Shown here one piece after another: positions 19,355-29,554 of a stretch of 64,000 nt of DNA (within the stretch, counting starts at the first letter, position 1; the number at the start of each line of letters is the position of its first letter). A model generated the notes under the pieces. That model did no database searches and had not been told where the DNA came from. It saw nothing but the letters and a program-made list of their open reading frames with translations. The position numbers were made by a program, and so were the translations under genes. The stretch is from Theropithecus gelada (taxonomy: Eukaryota; Chordata; Mammalia; Primates; Cercopithecidae): assembly GCF_003255815.1 (NCBI RefSeq), contig NC_037670.1:71265624-71329623 (forward strand), read 5' to 3'.

Positions 19355-19600
19355 GTAAGCAATGGTGACTACGTACCAGCACATTCTATGTGGCTCACAA
19401 AATTAACTGAGCTATCCCTGACAACAATCCTATCTACGAAGGGGGTGCTATTCTTATCCATATTTATTATACTAATCGGGGAACCAAGTCATTTGCCCAG
19501 CAGTTTGAAAATGGTGAATCCTAAATTTGAACCCAGGCAGTCTGACTGTAGGACCCATACATTCAACCACTACCTTTTACCTCATCTTCAAATGGTATTT
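19355..19600 (+). repeat. MIR SINE relic
   Basis: 'acaacaatcctatctacgaa', 'tcatttgcccagcagtttg' and 'ttgaacccaggcagtctgac' follow the MIR consensus closely. Confidence 0.8.
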
Positions 19601-22377
19601 TTCATACTTCAGAGCTCTGAGGTGCCTGTGCCCTTGGTCACCGGGAGGCCATACTTGCTGCACCCGTCTGGACCATCAGGGTCTTCCCCAGTCAGAGGCC
19701 ACTGCCAGGGCCAGAGACAATGGAGAATTATTTAGTTTCCTACAGTTCTAGAAACTACCTCTGTTTCAAGCCCAGGAAGAAGGCGTTCTGAGGAGGACAT
19801 TTCTTCTTGGGACAAGGACCCTTGGTGAGATTTGGCCTTTATGCACCTCCATCTGAAAAGCTAAGCTTCTCTCTGGGAATTCGAATTGAAGGTTAGGGAT
19901 GATTGCTCAGATGGGGAAAGTGTGAAATGGTAATCACTTTCATATGACACTCGAGAAATGTTATAATAAAGCTGAGTAAATTGGAGCATGAGTTAGCCGG
20001 TCCTTTGCCTAATGATGTCACCCACTTTGTGCTTCCTCCAGCCTATGATTAATAAAAGAGGGGTTATGACAGTAACTCACTCCTAGTGGGCAGCAGTGAC
20101 GTCAGCAGCAGCTGAGCAAACTGACTACATTTAGTTGTGCGTGTGTATGTGGGCATTTTTTTTTTTTCCTGTGACTAACATGAAGCTAACAGCATCTAAT
20201 AAAACAAAAGCTCCTTGAAATTTGGGAAACTTATTGGGTGAACTCTTTTCTACAGGGAGCACCATTTTAATTATTCTCAGCTCATAGTTAAGTGATGTTG
20301 GAGTTGGCCAAAATTACCTTGTTGGCTTTCTGCCCCTGTTTCATTAAGGGATCACAAATGAACCCCTGGCCTTTGGGAGAGAGGTTTTCTGGAGTGTTTT
20401 TTTCCTTCTACTATAGAGGCTCCTCCCTCATTCATTACACTCTTCCATCTTTTAAGAGGAACTCAATGAGTAGAAGAGGGATTGTAGCCATAAGTTATTT
20501 TTTGAGAGTTTAAAGCTGGTTGTAGAATTCAGTGATTCCATTTTAAACTCTAAGAATATTGTGCTTAATTACAGTTTGCTTTTCCAATCTGATAAAGTGA
20601 CAGAAGTCCTACTTACTATTTCACCTTTGCAAACTTGACCTTCCTAAAATTAGAGTGGGCCACCTGGAAATATTTGCCCACCTAGCTGAGCTGCTGCCAG
20701 TGTCCACGCGATCCCGCAGGACTCGTGAACAGCGGCACTCAGACCATGCCTTGGAGCTGCTCCCACAGAGGGCAGAACCTTTGGACTCTATTAGGACACG
20801 AGGGAGGCAGCAATTCACTGATTTAAAAAAAAATTCACACAGGACTGCCCCCAGGCTTTTCTGTGGGGCTTTTTCCCTCCAAGCAGCGATTTGGGAACAG
20901 GCTGTGGGGGGATCTTTGTGGACAGGCAAAACTGGATGCAAAGCAAGATTGCTGCCCTCTTATCAGTCCAATGGAATCTACATGCTAAACCACCATGTCT
21001 TCAAGTCAGCAATGGAACTTATTACCCAAGGGGATCCAGGTGAGAAAAATGATTACAACAATCTGTTCCGTGTTCCTTGGGGAGTATTTTTCAACAATCT
21101 TCTGGGGCAATAGGAAGATAAATTGTTGAAGCAGATGTTTCCTGATTGGGTTAGAACTGAGTCATGATAAACAATTTTGAAATATATATTGGTCAGGAAG
21201 AATGTTGAGGGCATATTTCTTCAGGTTGAGTTAGTCTGGGTTTTCTTCAATGTATGTTTTTCTATAGTGGTTGTAAACGAGTATTTCTCTCAATATTGAA
21301 TTTTTTTACATGTACCACTTGGTTACTTCTTGGGAAGAACTCCAGGCATTTCTGAATCATTTGAAAGTTGATTGAGGCCTTTGGTTCCAAAATGACCATT
21401 TACCTGAGGAGACGGTGATTCACAAGTTGGAAGAGATGACATGGCGTCAGAGTGTCTAAGACATTCCCCTCATAGCTCCCTTCATCTTAAAATGATCTCT
21501 GACCTACCCTTTCCTTTCTGGAGGACCCAAGTCACTCAGGAGGTAAGTAATGAACCGGGGAAGTAAGCCCTCACTGTCTGGACAACAGGATTTCAGTTCT
21601 AAGCTAGTTTCATCCAGGCAACTTCCTTTTTGTGCATTTCACCAATACTTGTTGATTACTCTTATGATTTTCCATGAGGTGGAATCCTTCACAATAGTTT
21701 CCCCAGTCCTCACAGGAGAGCAACACCTGGAAGGGCTGGAAGGGCATGGCCTTCCTTCAACAGCCACACCACTTCCTTTTACAAAGGAAGTTTGGAGAAT
21801 ATAATGTTGCTTGCAACAGCCATTAGGATTTAGCAAAACACTGTTTTATCTCTTTGGATATTGATTGTATGTCATTCCCCTAAGGTATTAAACAAATAAA
21901 ATCAAGCTACAACATATTCATTTGCTCTAGGAGAAAGGCAGGGTAATCTTACTTTTGTGAATTTTACTTCAGGGAATTCTCTCTTGCATGGATTTATCTG
22001 ATACTGAATTGCTAAAATGAACAACTCAATCCTTTATTCATTTATTCTTTTGCATGAGTCTCTTGTCTCCTAACAACTTGGGTGTAGGCCAGCCCATCTC
22101 ATTTTGTTGCTGGCCACCAAGATTCTGCTTTGGTTTAGAACAAAAAGCCAGCAGGAAAATATATTGAGGCCATACATGAAAGTTGGTTGGAGCAACAATG
22201 TTGCCCAAGAGGAGCATTGTATCTGTAGTCTCCAGTAATCAGAGAACATAAGATGCAAGAGGCAGCAGAATCACTTGATTAGTATTTTGTAGAGTTGCAA
22301 TGCTTTCTTGGTTCCCAAGGCCTCTTGGAGATGGATAGGGAGAAGGTTGGGTGAACTTTACAATTATAACATGAAAT

Positions 22378-22592
22378 CAGGGTATCTCAACTGCAGAACA
22401 ATTAACACTGTAGGCCAGATAATTTCTTGTTGTTGGGGGCTGTCCTGTGCATGGTAGGATATTCAGCAGCATCCCTGGCCCCTACCCACTAATGATCAGT
22501 AGAACCTCCCTCCCAGCTGTAACAACCAAAATGTCTTCAAACATGGCCAGATGTCCCCCAGGGAGCAAAATCGCCCCAGTTGAGAACCACTG
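22378..22592 (-). mobile_element. MER5A-type hAT DNA transposon relic
   Basis: Ends 'cagggtatctcaac' and 'gttgagaaccactg' form imperfect terminal inverted repeats. The interior ('tgtcccccagggagcaaaat', 'gcagcatccctggcccctac') reads as the MER5A reverse complement. Confidence 0.75.
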
Positions 22593-22739
22593 CTGTAGAA
22601 TGAAGAGTAATAGGTTACTTACTGGGTTTTTTTCCTTCTTCTCTTTTCCGCAGTTGTTTTAGTTCTAGTATCCCGGTTCCCTTGCTTCAGAAAACAGCAT
22701 TTCCAAATACTCTAAAAACAGAGTATCCCACTGTTTTTG

Positions 22740-22780
22740 TGGAATATCCCACGAAGCAGAAGGCCTTGTGGGATATTCCA
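22740..22780. repeat. inverted repeat (13 bp stem, 15 nt loop)
   Basis: 'tggaatatcccac' at 22740-22752 and its exact reverse complement 'gtgggatattcca' at 22768-22780. Flanking ccac/gtgg can extend the stem past a bulge. Confidence 0.8.
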
Positions 22781-23546
22781 GTGGTTCTGAAAGAAATGTG
22801 AAGCTTAGGAGTCAAGTTTCAGATTAACCATTTCTGACCCTGTTGTTCTCAATGAATTTCAGGGGACTTTTTAATGTTTCCCTCTCTCTCTCTGTTTAGA
22901 GCTATTCATTCATTGACTTAACTTGAAAGCAAAACAGCTTCCCAGTTCAATTTTGAATGTGAAACACTGCTTCTCCTTTGTCCCAACTCTTTCTACCTAA
23001 CATTCAGCCCAAGTTATGTACAGGCTGTGGCTGTCCAGGAAACAGGCCGTGTTTGCCAATCCCATGTTCAATGTCAACCATTTGATGAGACCCTTCTTCA
23101 TCACAGACTCTCGCAGTCTCCCTGCAGCAGATAGTACTCTGGATCCTGCCCACATTCTCTGGATTCTGAGCTGCCTCTTGAGGGAGTCACCCCTCACCAA
23201 CAAGGCCAGGTTTTCTGGCCTGAGCCCCAGAATAACACATTAGCTGCTGGGAACACCTTTTGATTTCTCTCCATAGTCACGTTTTATGTTTGGTTTCCCA
23301 GACGGGATGAACCAGAAATCATGCGTTTTTGGAAACAGATTTTTTCATAGGAAGGAACGAAAACACCCGGACTCGTCAGCACTCTTGTCCATGCCTCTGA
23401 ACCCCCAGCCTTGTGTCATTTCAGTTGAATCAGAGAACAACATCCCAGTCACCTGCTTGGGGTGTTCACGTCTCCTGGCTTATATTTTTGACTGAATAAC
23501 AGCAATCCGTGAGCAGCTGCTAAAATAATAGAGCCCTGAAAAATGT

Positions 23547-23568
23547 CCCCCCCCCCCCCCCCCCCCCC
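23547..23568 (+). repeat. 22-base C homopolymer
   Basis: An unbroken run of 22 C (G on the minus strand), able to form i-motif/G-quadruplex structures. Its exact length is prone to assembly error. Confidence 0.85.
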
Positions 23569-24099
23569 GCTCGGCTTTTCTGGGCCTGTCTCCTTGCTCA
23601 AGGAGTAGTGAGGAAAGACACCAATTAATAGCGTGGATGAAAGCTGAAGGACAGACGGTTTGCTTGAGAAGAAAAGTGAACATTCTTGCTTCCTCATCTA
23701 TGCCAACTTTGAACAGAGACAGCTGCTGCCACAGGTAAACACCACTATAGGGTTGGCCATGGCCCTAAGCTAGGTGTCACCGCAAGCCACAGGCCGGCAC
23801 ACGAACGCTGGCCTCTCCCCCATTCGCACAATTGAGCTCTTATCCTTAAACGAACTTTGTTTTTTGACCAGCTCACTAATTGTGATTGAAAACACCAGCT
23901 CCCCAGCAATGCACACGCATTGGAGTTAGCAGCAGCAAGACAGGCCCTAATTGCTCCATTTACATAAAAGTAGAAACATACAACTTCTAAATATAAATCT
24001 CTGGCACATCGTTCCTTTTGCAATTACAGTAAAATAAGGTACCACAGTTTCCCTCCCGGCTCCTTCTCGCAGCAAGCTGCTCCACCGGGTTCGCTAGTG

Positions 24100-24690
24100 G
24101 CTGCTCCTCGAGGCGAGAACAGAGCCATGCAAATGCTCCAGCGTGGAGTTGGGTTTGTGAAGTCGCCAGTAAATCAGGCCGCCTCCACTAGGTGAATAAC
24201 GCGGTGGCAGCGGGCCACTTTGCTAGTGCAGTCGCTGGAGGACCGCGCTCTGCACTCAGAAGGGGGCAGTTAGCTGGTGCGCGAGCGCTCCCTGCTCGCC
24301 TCTGTCCGCGGGGAGCCAGTCGGCCCCTCCGCAGGTCCCGCTCCCTGACATTTGCTGTGGTTTCAGTCCCTGGCAGTGAGGGCTGGGTTCAGAGATTCCC
24401 AGCTGCACTCACTGAACAGTGATTTTTTTTTCCCCTCCCTGAATTCTTTAGCTGCCAAAAGGGGGGAAAAATCAAGAGCTGCTCTTAAAAGAAGTTGCCC
24501 TTGCTGGTGCTCAGGGTAAAAATAGAGGCTGCCGCTTAGACCGGCTTGGCCCTGGCTCCAGGCATCCCGCGAGCTGGGCTCGAGCAGCGGCCGCGTTCCG
24601 GCGTGATCCCTGGAAGCTGCCAGCAGGTGCTGCTCAAGGTACAGTAGCAGGGCCGAGAAGCCGGGACCCGAAGGGCCTGGGGTGCGGGGA
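24100..24690. promoter_or_regulatory. CpG-rich block upstream of INHBA
   Basis: CpG dinucleotides cluster at about 24190-24345 and again at about 24535-24680, while the surrounding 10 kb has very few. The block includes 'tgcgcgagcgctcc' and 'agcggccgcgttccgg'. It lies 2.1-2.7 kb upstream of the TATA promoter. It may be an alternative INHBA first exon/promoter or the promoter of a divergent transcript. A human antisense lncRNA, INHBA-AS1, is known at this locus. Which it is cannot be read from the sequence. Confidence 0.5.
24255..24271 (+). promoter_or_regulatory. CTCF-like motif in the CpG-rich block
   Basis: CTCAGAAGGGGGCAGTT shares the CAGAAGGGGGC core with the sites at 17967 and 28297. 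It is a weaker match at the 5' side of the consensus. Confidence 0.35.
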
Positions 24691-25129
24691 AGCTCCGGGG
24701 GAGGGGGAAGTGAAAGAGAAACCAAACCAAGGAAGGAGAAGGAGATTCTGGTCAGGACTGGGCTGACCAGCTTGTGCCCCGGGCCCTTGAGTTCCGCAGG
24801 GAAAAGCTGATTCCCAGTCTAGAATATTCCACAGAAGCTATTTTAACCTGCCTGCTTCCTCCACCACCCCCACCTTGATTTGCACCGAGCGAGGAGGCAT
24901 TGCCACTGTGGTGCAGGTGGTTGCAGAGGGGTTGCAGCGCGGCTGGTAGGCTGGTCTGGCAGGTGGGCACTCGGTGGCATCAGATGGCCAGCGGAGTTTC
25001 AGAGTCACACTTGTGTTTTGGCTCCTCTGGTCAGAGTGCTGCAGATTTCTGTGACACCCGTGTTTAAGAAGAGCCACCAGGCTTCTCAGAAATAGTATCA
25101 CTTATTCTTATCTGACGGCTGCCCTTGAC

Positions 25130-25235
25130 CCCCACAGGTTCATATTATGGATCCCATTTTATAGATGGGAACACTGAGGCCTGAGTTTACACGGTGAGTG
25201 AGCAGAGGAACTGGGATCTGATCTGGGTTTGTTTT
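25130..25235 (+). repeat. MIR fragment
   Basis: 'cccattttatagatgggaac' followed by 'actgaggcctgagttt', the MIR 3' region. Confidence 0.6.
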
Positions 25236-25256
25236 GTGCACCACTGCCCCCATCAC

Positions 25257-25257
<1 letters not shown>

Positions 25258-25291
<34 letters not shown>
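25258..25291. repeat. (CA)n microsatellite
   Basis: A pure CA run, followed directly by 'actttgtgtgtgtgg', so CA and TG arms could fold back on each other. Confidence 0.95.
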
Positions 25292-25292
<1 letters not shown>

Positions 25293-26089
25293 CTTTGTGT
25301 GTGTGGGGAGGGGATGTTATCAGGACACTAGGGTTCATGTGTGGGGCAGAGGTGAGTTTAGATGCCCTGAAGGTCATTGACTCCACTAATTCTCAGCATG
25401 AAGGGTGGAGAAGTTCCTTTCTTATAAAGGGTTTCTGTTCACCTAGTGCTAAACTGAGGGGCAGGTTTGGAGTTCACCATCATTAATCCTATTTCTGTCT
25501 TTGCCACTCAGATTCACTCTCTTCCTCTACAACTTAATGATTTTTTTCCTACTTCATTTCTGCATATGCAGTTCTTAGAATACTCCTTCCCCCCACCCCC
25601 ATGCAGCTCAGCACCCACACTTTCTCTGTATCTAGCCAAGAGAGACCCTCTTACACAGAAAACTTCTGGTGTCCTAATGGAACCTGCTTAAGCCACACAT
25701 CAGGAGGCCAGAGCCTCTATATTTTGCTTGTGGGCGCAGTGAAAAGTTTATTTTATGCATGTTAAATCCTGCATACAAAACAACATATCTGGTCATATGG
25801 CTCTCATTAGCTCCCAATTTTGCACATTTTATCCAACTTGTCATGAGAACTGGGCTTATGCTTCAACTATACTCCTTCAAACAACCCTTCACCATTCTTG
25901 TCAGAGGACTTCTTCCTCCTGTGTTATTTACCAGACTTGCCAACACCTCTCCCCGCCCCCAAAAAGCCTGACGGGCTTTACCCCTGTTTCAAGGAGTGTT
26001 CACTTCTTTTCATTAATCTCCTGTTATATTTGTAACAATTTAGAAATTATAGGAGTTGAAGTTCTGGTAAAAAAGAATGATGCATGAGG

Positions 26090-26140
26090 ATTGTTGTTGT
26101 TGTTGTTGTTGTTGTGTGTGTGTGTGTGTGTGTGTGTTTG
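26090..26140. repeat. (TTG)n(TG)n compound microsatellite
   Basis: About eight TTG units pass into about a dozen TG units, 0.7 kb upstream of INHBA exon 1. Confidence 0.95.
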
Positions 26141-26699
26141 GTTAGTTAGGATGGATTCTAAAGACCTGGGAAGGATACTTATGAAGTTCACTTAAAGAGA
26201 ATGACTATTTCCAAAGTTCTTGATTTATGAAGCAGGCATTCAATTTCAAGATGTAAAATAATAGTGTAAGTTGGTTGCGGTGGGGGGAGACCATCATCAT
26301 ATGATTATACAGATTTTCCCAATTTTTTCCTCAATGAAATAGCTTATTTAAAAAAAATAAAATTAGAATCCATATAAAGAACACTACCAATTTTCTTTCC
26401 TGAAAGAAACAATAAAATACTTTGTAAATAGAAGCAACTTCATGAAGTAACAGATGTTTTATGTAAAGACATAAAACTGAACCTGAATATAACGAGACGT
26501 GTGTGCGAGTAGTAAAAGAAAAGTTGAAAGTTGGACACACTCATTGAGACATATCTATTTGATTCCAATATTTTTCTAAAAGGTAGAGTAATCCTAGCCA
26601 GAGGTTTCACTGGCTCAGTGCATCACCCAGTAGTGTCTCAGAAGCCAGGAAGGGCTTTCCATTAGATAATGAATTATGAAATGTCTCACACTGGAAAAA

Positions 26700-26835
26700 C
26701 CAGTCATCTGCTGATGTCATGCTGATTCCAACCAATCCCAAACAAAGCCCCAGCCCTCCTCTGTTTCAGTGGTACCAATGTGTGGTGTACAAATAAGTAG
26801 TACAGTATAAAACTTCACAGTGCCAATACCATGAA
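26700..26835 (+). promoter_or_regulatory. INHBA: INHBA core promoter: CRE-like site, CCAAT, TATA
   Basis: TATAAAA lies at 26806-26812, a CCAAT at 26732-26736, and TGATGTCA at 26712-26719. The last is one base from the consensus cAMP/AP-1-type octamer TGACGTCA. Cyclic-AMP and phorbol-ester control of the INHBA promoter through a variant CRE is known in the family, and this octamer is a good candidate for it. The region is AT-rich with few CpGs, in contrast to the CpG-rich block 2 kb upstream. TATA spacing puts the main start near 26830-26840, while the human mRNA I recall begins near 26799, so start-site use may be spread. Confidence 0.75.
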
Positions 26836-26902
26836 GAGGAGCTCAGACAGCTCTTACCACATGATACAAGAGCCGGCTGGTGGAAGAGTGGGGACCAGAA
26901 AG
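26799..26902 (+). other. INHBA: INHBA exon 1 (5' UTR)
   Basis: This is a non-coding first exon ending '...ccagaaag' directly before a donor, gtaatg, at 26903. It matches the start of the human INHBA mRNA as I remember it, including the join to 'agaatttgctgaagagg' at 29382. The 5' boundary is approximate because the TATA element lies inside the recalled mRNA start. The exon contains two in-frame ATGs, at 26831 and 26861, that open a short upstream ORF. Confidence 0.8.
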
Positions 26903-28296
26903 GTAATGCTTTTTAACTCTTACTTCTGAGCTCTTTACACATTCAAAGATAGGATAGCTAGGAGGAATTTTACAACTAATTGGCATTTCCAATGTGCATT
27001 GTGATGTGTACTTTTTATATTATTCAGGCAGGTTAATATAGCTTTTAATAGTCCTAGAGCATGCAAATAGATTATATGTTTATACAACCCACTCAGCACA
27101 TATATACAAGTACATATGCCAAAGAGAAAGCTATTTTTAAGAGTTACATTCGCAAACAGTAAATTCAGGGAACACACACGTACTCAGATGCAGAGAGAAT
27201 CCAAATATTGATAACTTGCAGTTATCTAAATGCTGCTATTAGGACTCTTGAGTTGTTTAGAGTCATTAAACTTTTGGTTGTATTTCAGACTTTCTTGTAA
27301 AACTTAATTGGACTACAAAATGTTTTGGATACTGTATATGTGACTCCAAATAGGTGGATGATGTTAAGTATTATAGTACAAAGATGTTTTATAAAACCAT
27401 TATAACACAAATGTCCCCTGCCTCCCCCATTCTCTTTCACCATCCCCGTAAAAAATATGAGGCTTTTTAGGCAATGTTGACAAAGTTTCAACAATAATGG
27501 TGGAGTAATTGATGTTTCTGGAGCTGAAACCCCAAAGGTGTTAGGTTACTTGTAACAGAAAAAGTCTTACAAATAGTTGTTTTGGAAAAGGAGACAGTAT
27601 ATACAATTCAGAGAGCATTGTTAACCTGTGCAAACTGTAATTTTAACTTAGTGTCACAATTTTCTTGCCCTCTTCCCCTTGCACTCAGATCTTATGCTTG
27701 TAGTAATGATATTTATTAACTCTTTCCACCTAAACTGCATTGCTTGACTATAATGCTATGAACACACTAGGTGTCAGATATAAGCTGAGTGTATCTTCAG
27801 AAACCAAGAGGGCTTATGTGTGGGAAAGAAACCGAGAGGGAAGGAACGCTTTAACAGATGGACCCCTTAAAGATTCTTCTGCAAGATAAAAGCAATAAGA
27901 CAGAAAATGAAAAAAGGGGAGGGGGAAGAATTTTTTTTAAGCCTTAGAAAGGCATTGTTAAAAAATTCACATTTTTCTTTTTCTGTGCACACTAAAATCC
28001 ATGATGATTTTATCTGCACTGTTCCTTTGAGGGAACAAGAAGCAGTCAAGGAGGCTGTCTATGAATGCACTGGTCGGGACAGGCTTGGGGCAAGCTGAAA
28101 AAACTACCACATGACAGAGAAAAATAATTCGCCAATATATTTTAGAGAGTCTTTTCCCATAGGATCAGTTATTCAAGTCATACGAGTGCACTCTTTTTAT
28201 AAAAGGATGTGGGAAAGGCCAAGAGAATTTTGCATTTTATCTGTGAAGTCCCGCGAGCGGAGGTAGGCTGTAATGTGTGAGAGTGAGTGGATCCCC

Positions 28297-28312
28297 AGCA
28301 GAAGGGGGCAGC
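28297..28312 (+). promoter_or_regulatory. CTCF-like motif in intron 1
   Basis: AGCAGAAGGGGGCAGC has the same CAGAAGGGGGC core and orientation as the other sites. Confidence 0.35.
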
Positions 28313-29021
28313 TGAAGGCGATGGGGAGAGCGCTTCTGGGACTTGGGCTTGTGACAGGCTGCCTGCCCTCTGGTCCTTCAGTGCCCTGCTGCATTTCACA
28401 GTTGGGAAGAGTGGAGTGTATTAGATGACCCCAAACAAAAGTTCCATTGCGCTCTCCTCAGATCGCCTGCCAGTGTTGATGACCTGAACATTTAAATATG
28501 AATGAATGGGGGGAAACGACCATCTCCCTGGATCCCATCAGACCAGAACAATCCACTGGCCCGGGCACCCTCTGTTACCCCTGAGCTACTCTTCCCTGAC
28601 CTCCACTACCTGTCCACTGGACCTCCCTGGTCAGGAGGGCATTTTACCACCTAGGGCTGTGGCTTGGCAGGGTGGAGGAGCGGTGGGAACAGACTTTTTC
28701 AATCAAGTCATCCCTGTTGATTGAGACACTGTGTTTGTTTGGGGTTTCTTTTCTCCCCTCCAAAAAAGGAAGAAGGTGAAACCAGGAGACTGGGCAGAGA
28801 AAGAAAAAAAAAATAGTGAACAAAATTAGGAGAATTTATTTTAGAAGAGAAAGTAGAACCCCCGAAATTGGTGATATTTGAAGAGAGGTGTCTGTGAGGA
28901 AGCTAAGAGCAGAAGGAGAGCAGCCTGTCAGAAAACGGGCTGTCCCTCCCTCCCTAATCACAGCCCTACTCACAGCAAACTCCCTCCCTCTCCATTCACT
29001 CACTTACTTAGGGCCAATCCG

Positions 29022-29029
<8 letters not shown>

Positions 29030-29060
<31 letters not shown>

Positions 29061-29268
29061 TTTCCCTTTCTCCCTCTCCCCCTCCCTTCCCTCCCTCTCT
29101 CCCTCTCTCTCCCCCTTCTTTCTCTCTCTTCTCTCCCCCTCTCTCCTCTCTCCCTGTCTCTCTCTCCCTCCCATCCTCTCTCTGTCTCTGTCTGTCTCCC
29201 CCCCACCCTGTCTCTCCCTCCCTCCCTCCCTGTCTCCCTCCCTCCCTCCCTCCTTCCTTCTCTCTTAC
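29030..29268 (+). repeat. polypyrimidine tract including (TC)n, intron 1 of INHBA
   Basis: About 240 bases almost entirely C/T, with pure (TC)n at about 29035-29058 and then ccct/ctcc units and few purines. It ends about 110 bases before the exon 2 acceptor. Confidence 0.9.
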
Positions 29269-29381
29269 TCGGAGACAGTCAGAACTCTCCTCCCTGACAG
29301 CCACAAACCTACAGCACTGACTGCATTCAGAGAGGAACCTGCAAACAAAACTTCACAGAAAACTTTTTGTTCTTGTTCCAG

Positions 29382-29554
29382 AGAATTTGCTGAAGAGGAG
29401 AAGGAAAAAAAAAAAAAAACCCAAAAAAAAAAAAAAAAAAAACAAACAAAAAAAAAAAAAAAAGAAAAAAAAAAAGAAAAAAAAACCTGTGCGTGAGGGG
29501 GGAGGAAAAGCAGGGCCTTTTAAAAAGGCAATCACAACAACTTTTGCTGCCAGG
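29382..29554 (+). other. INHBA: INHBA exon 2, 5' UTR part with poly(A)-like tract
   Basis: This is 173 nt of leader. Positions 29405-29485 are almost pure A, broken only by single C or G residues and one CCC. A purine-rich segment and 'gctgccagg' lead into the start codon. The main reading frame stays open backwards through the whole spliced leader without an AUG, so the annotated ATG at 29555 is the first in its frame. Confidence 0.85.

Larger units (their letters stand above)
17851..24099. other. INHBA upstream flank, Alu-free
   Basis: Holds a MIR (19355-19600), a MER5A-type element (22378-22592), a TG repeat (18943-18986), a hairpin (22740-22780) and a C22 run (23547-23568). No gene. The plus-strand open frame at 20655-21113 (152 codons) has no recognisable domain. 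Confidence 0.5.
26903..29381 (+). other. INHBA: INHBA intron 1
   Basis: The donor is AAAG|gtaatg at 26903 and the acceptor cttgttccag|AGAATT at 29381/29382. The 2.5 kb intron has no recognisable transposon. Its last 350 bases hold a long polypyrimidine tract (about 29030-29268). A CTCF-like motif sits near 28297. Confidence 0.85.
26831..29393 (+). other. upstream ORF spanning the exon 1-exon 2 junction
   Basis: The ATG at 26831-26833 has A at -3 ('taccatga'). Read through the splice (26902 to 29382), it runs 27 codons to a TGA at 29391-29393. A second in-frame ATG at 26861 would give 17 residues, MIQEPAGGRVGTRKRIC. The ORF is in a different frame from the main CDS and ends about 160 nt before its ATG, so reinitiation is possible. 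The first ATG is within a few bases of the TATA-predicted start and may be missed by some transcripts, but the second should be included. Translation is inferred, not shown. Confidence 0.5.

Noticed and set aside
28198..28204. TATAAAA in intron 1 as a second promoter
   Set aside because: It is a single motif in AT-rich sequence with no nearby exon evidence. The exon 1 TATA has the recalled mRNA start beside it.
28888..29496. 202-codon plus-strand open frame
   Set aside because: It is Ser/Leu/Pro low complexity from the CT-rich tract, then lysine from the A tract. Composition, not selection, explains the lack of stops.
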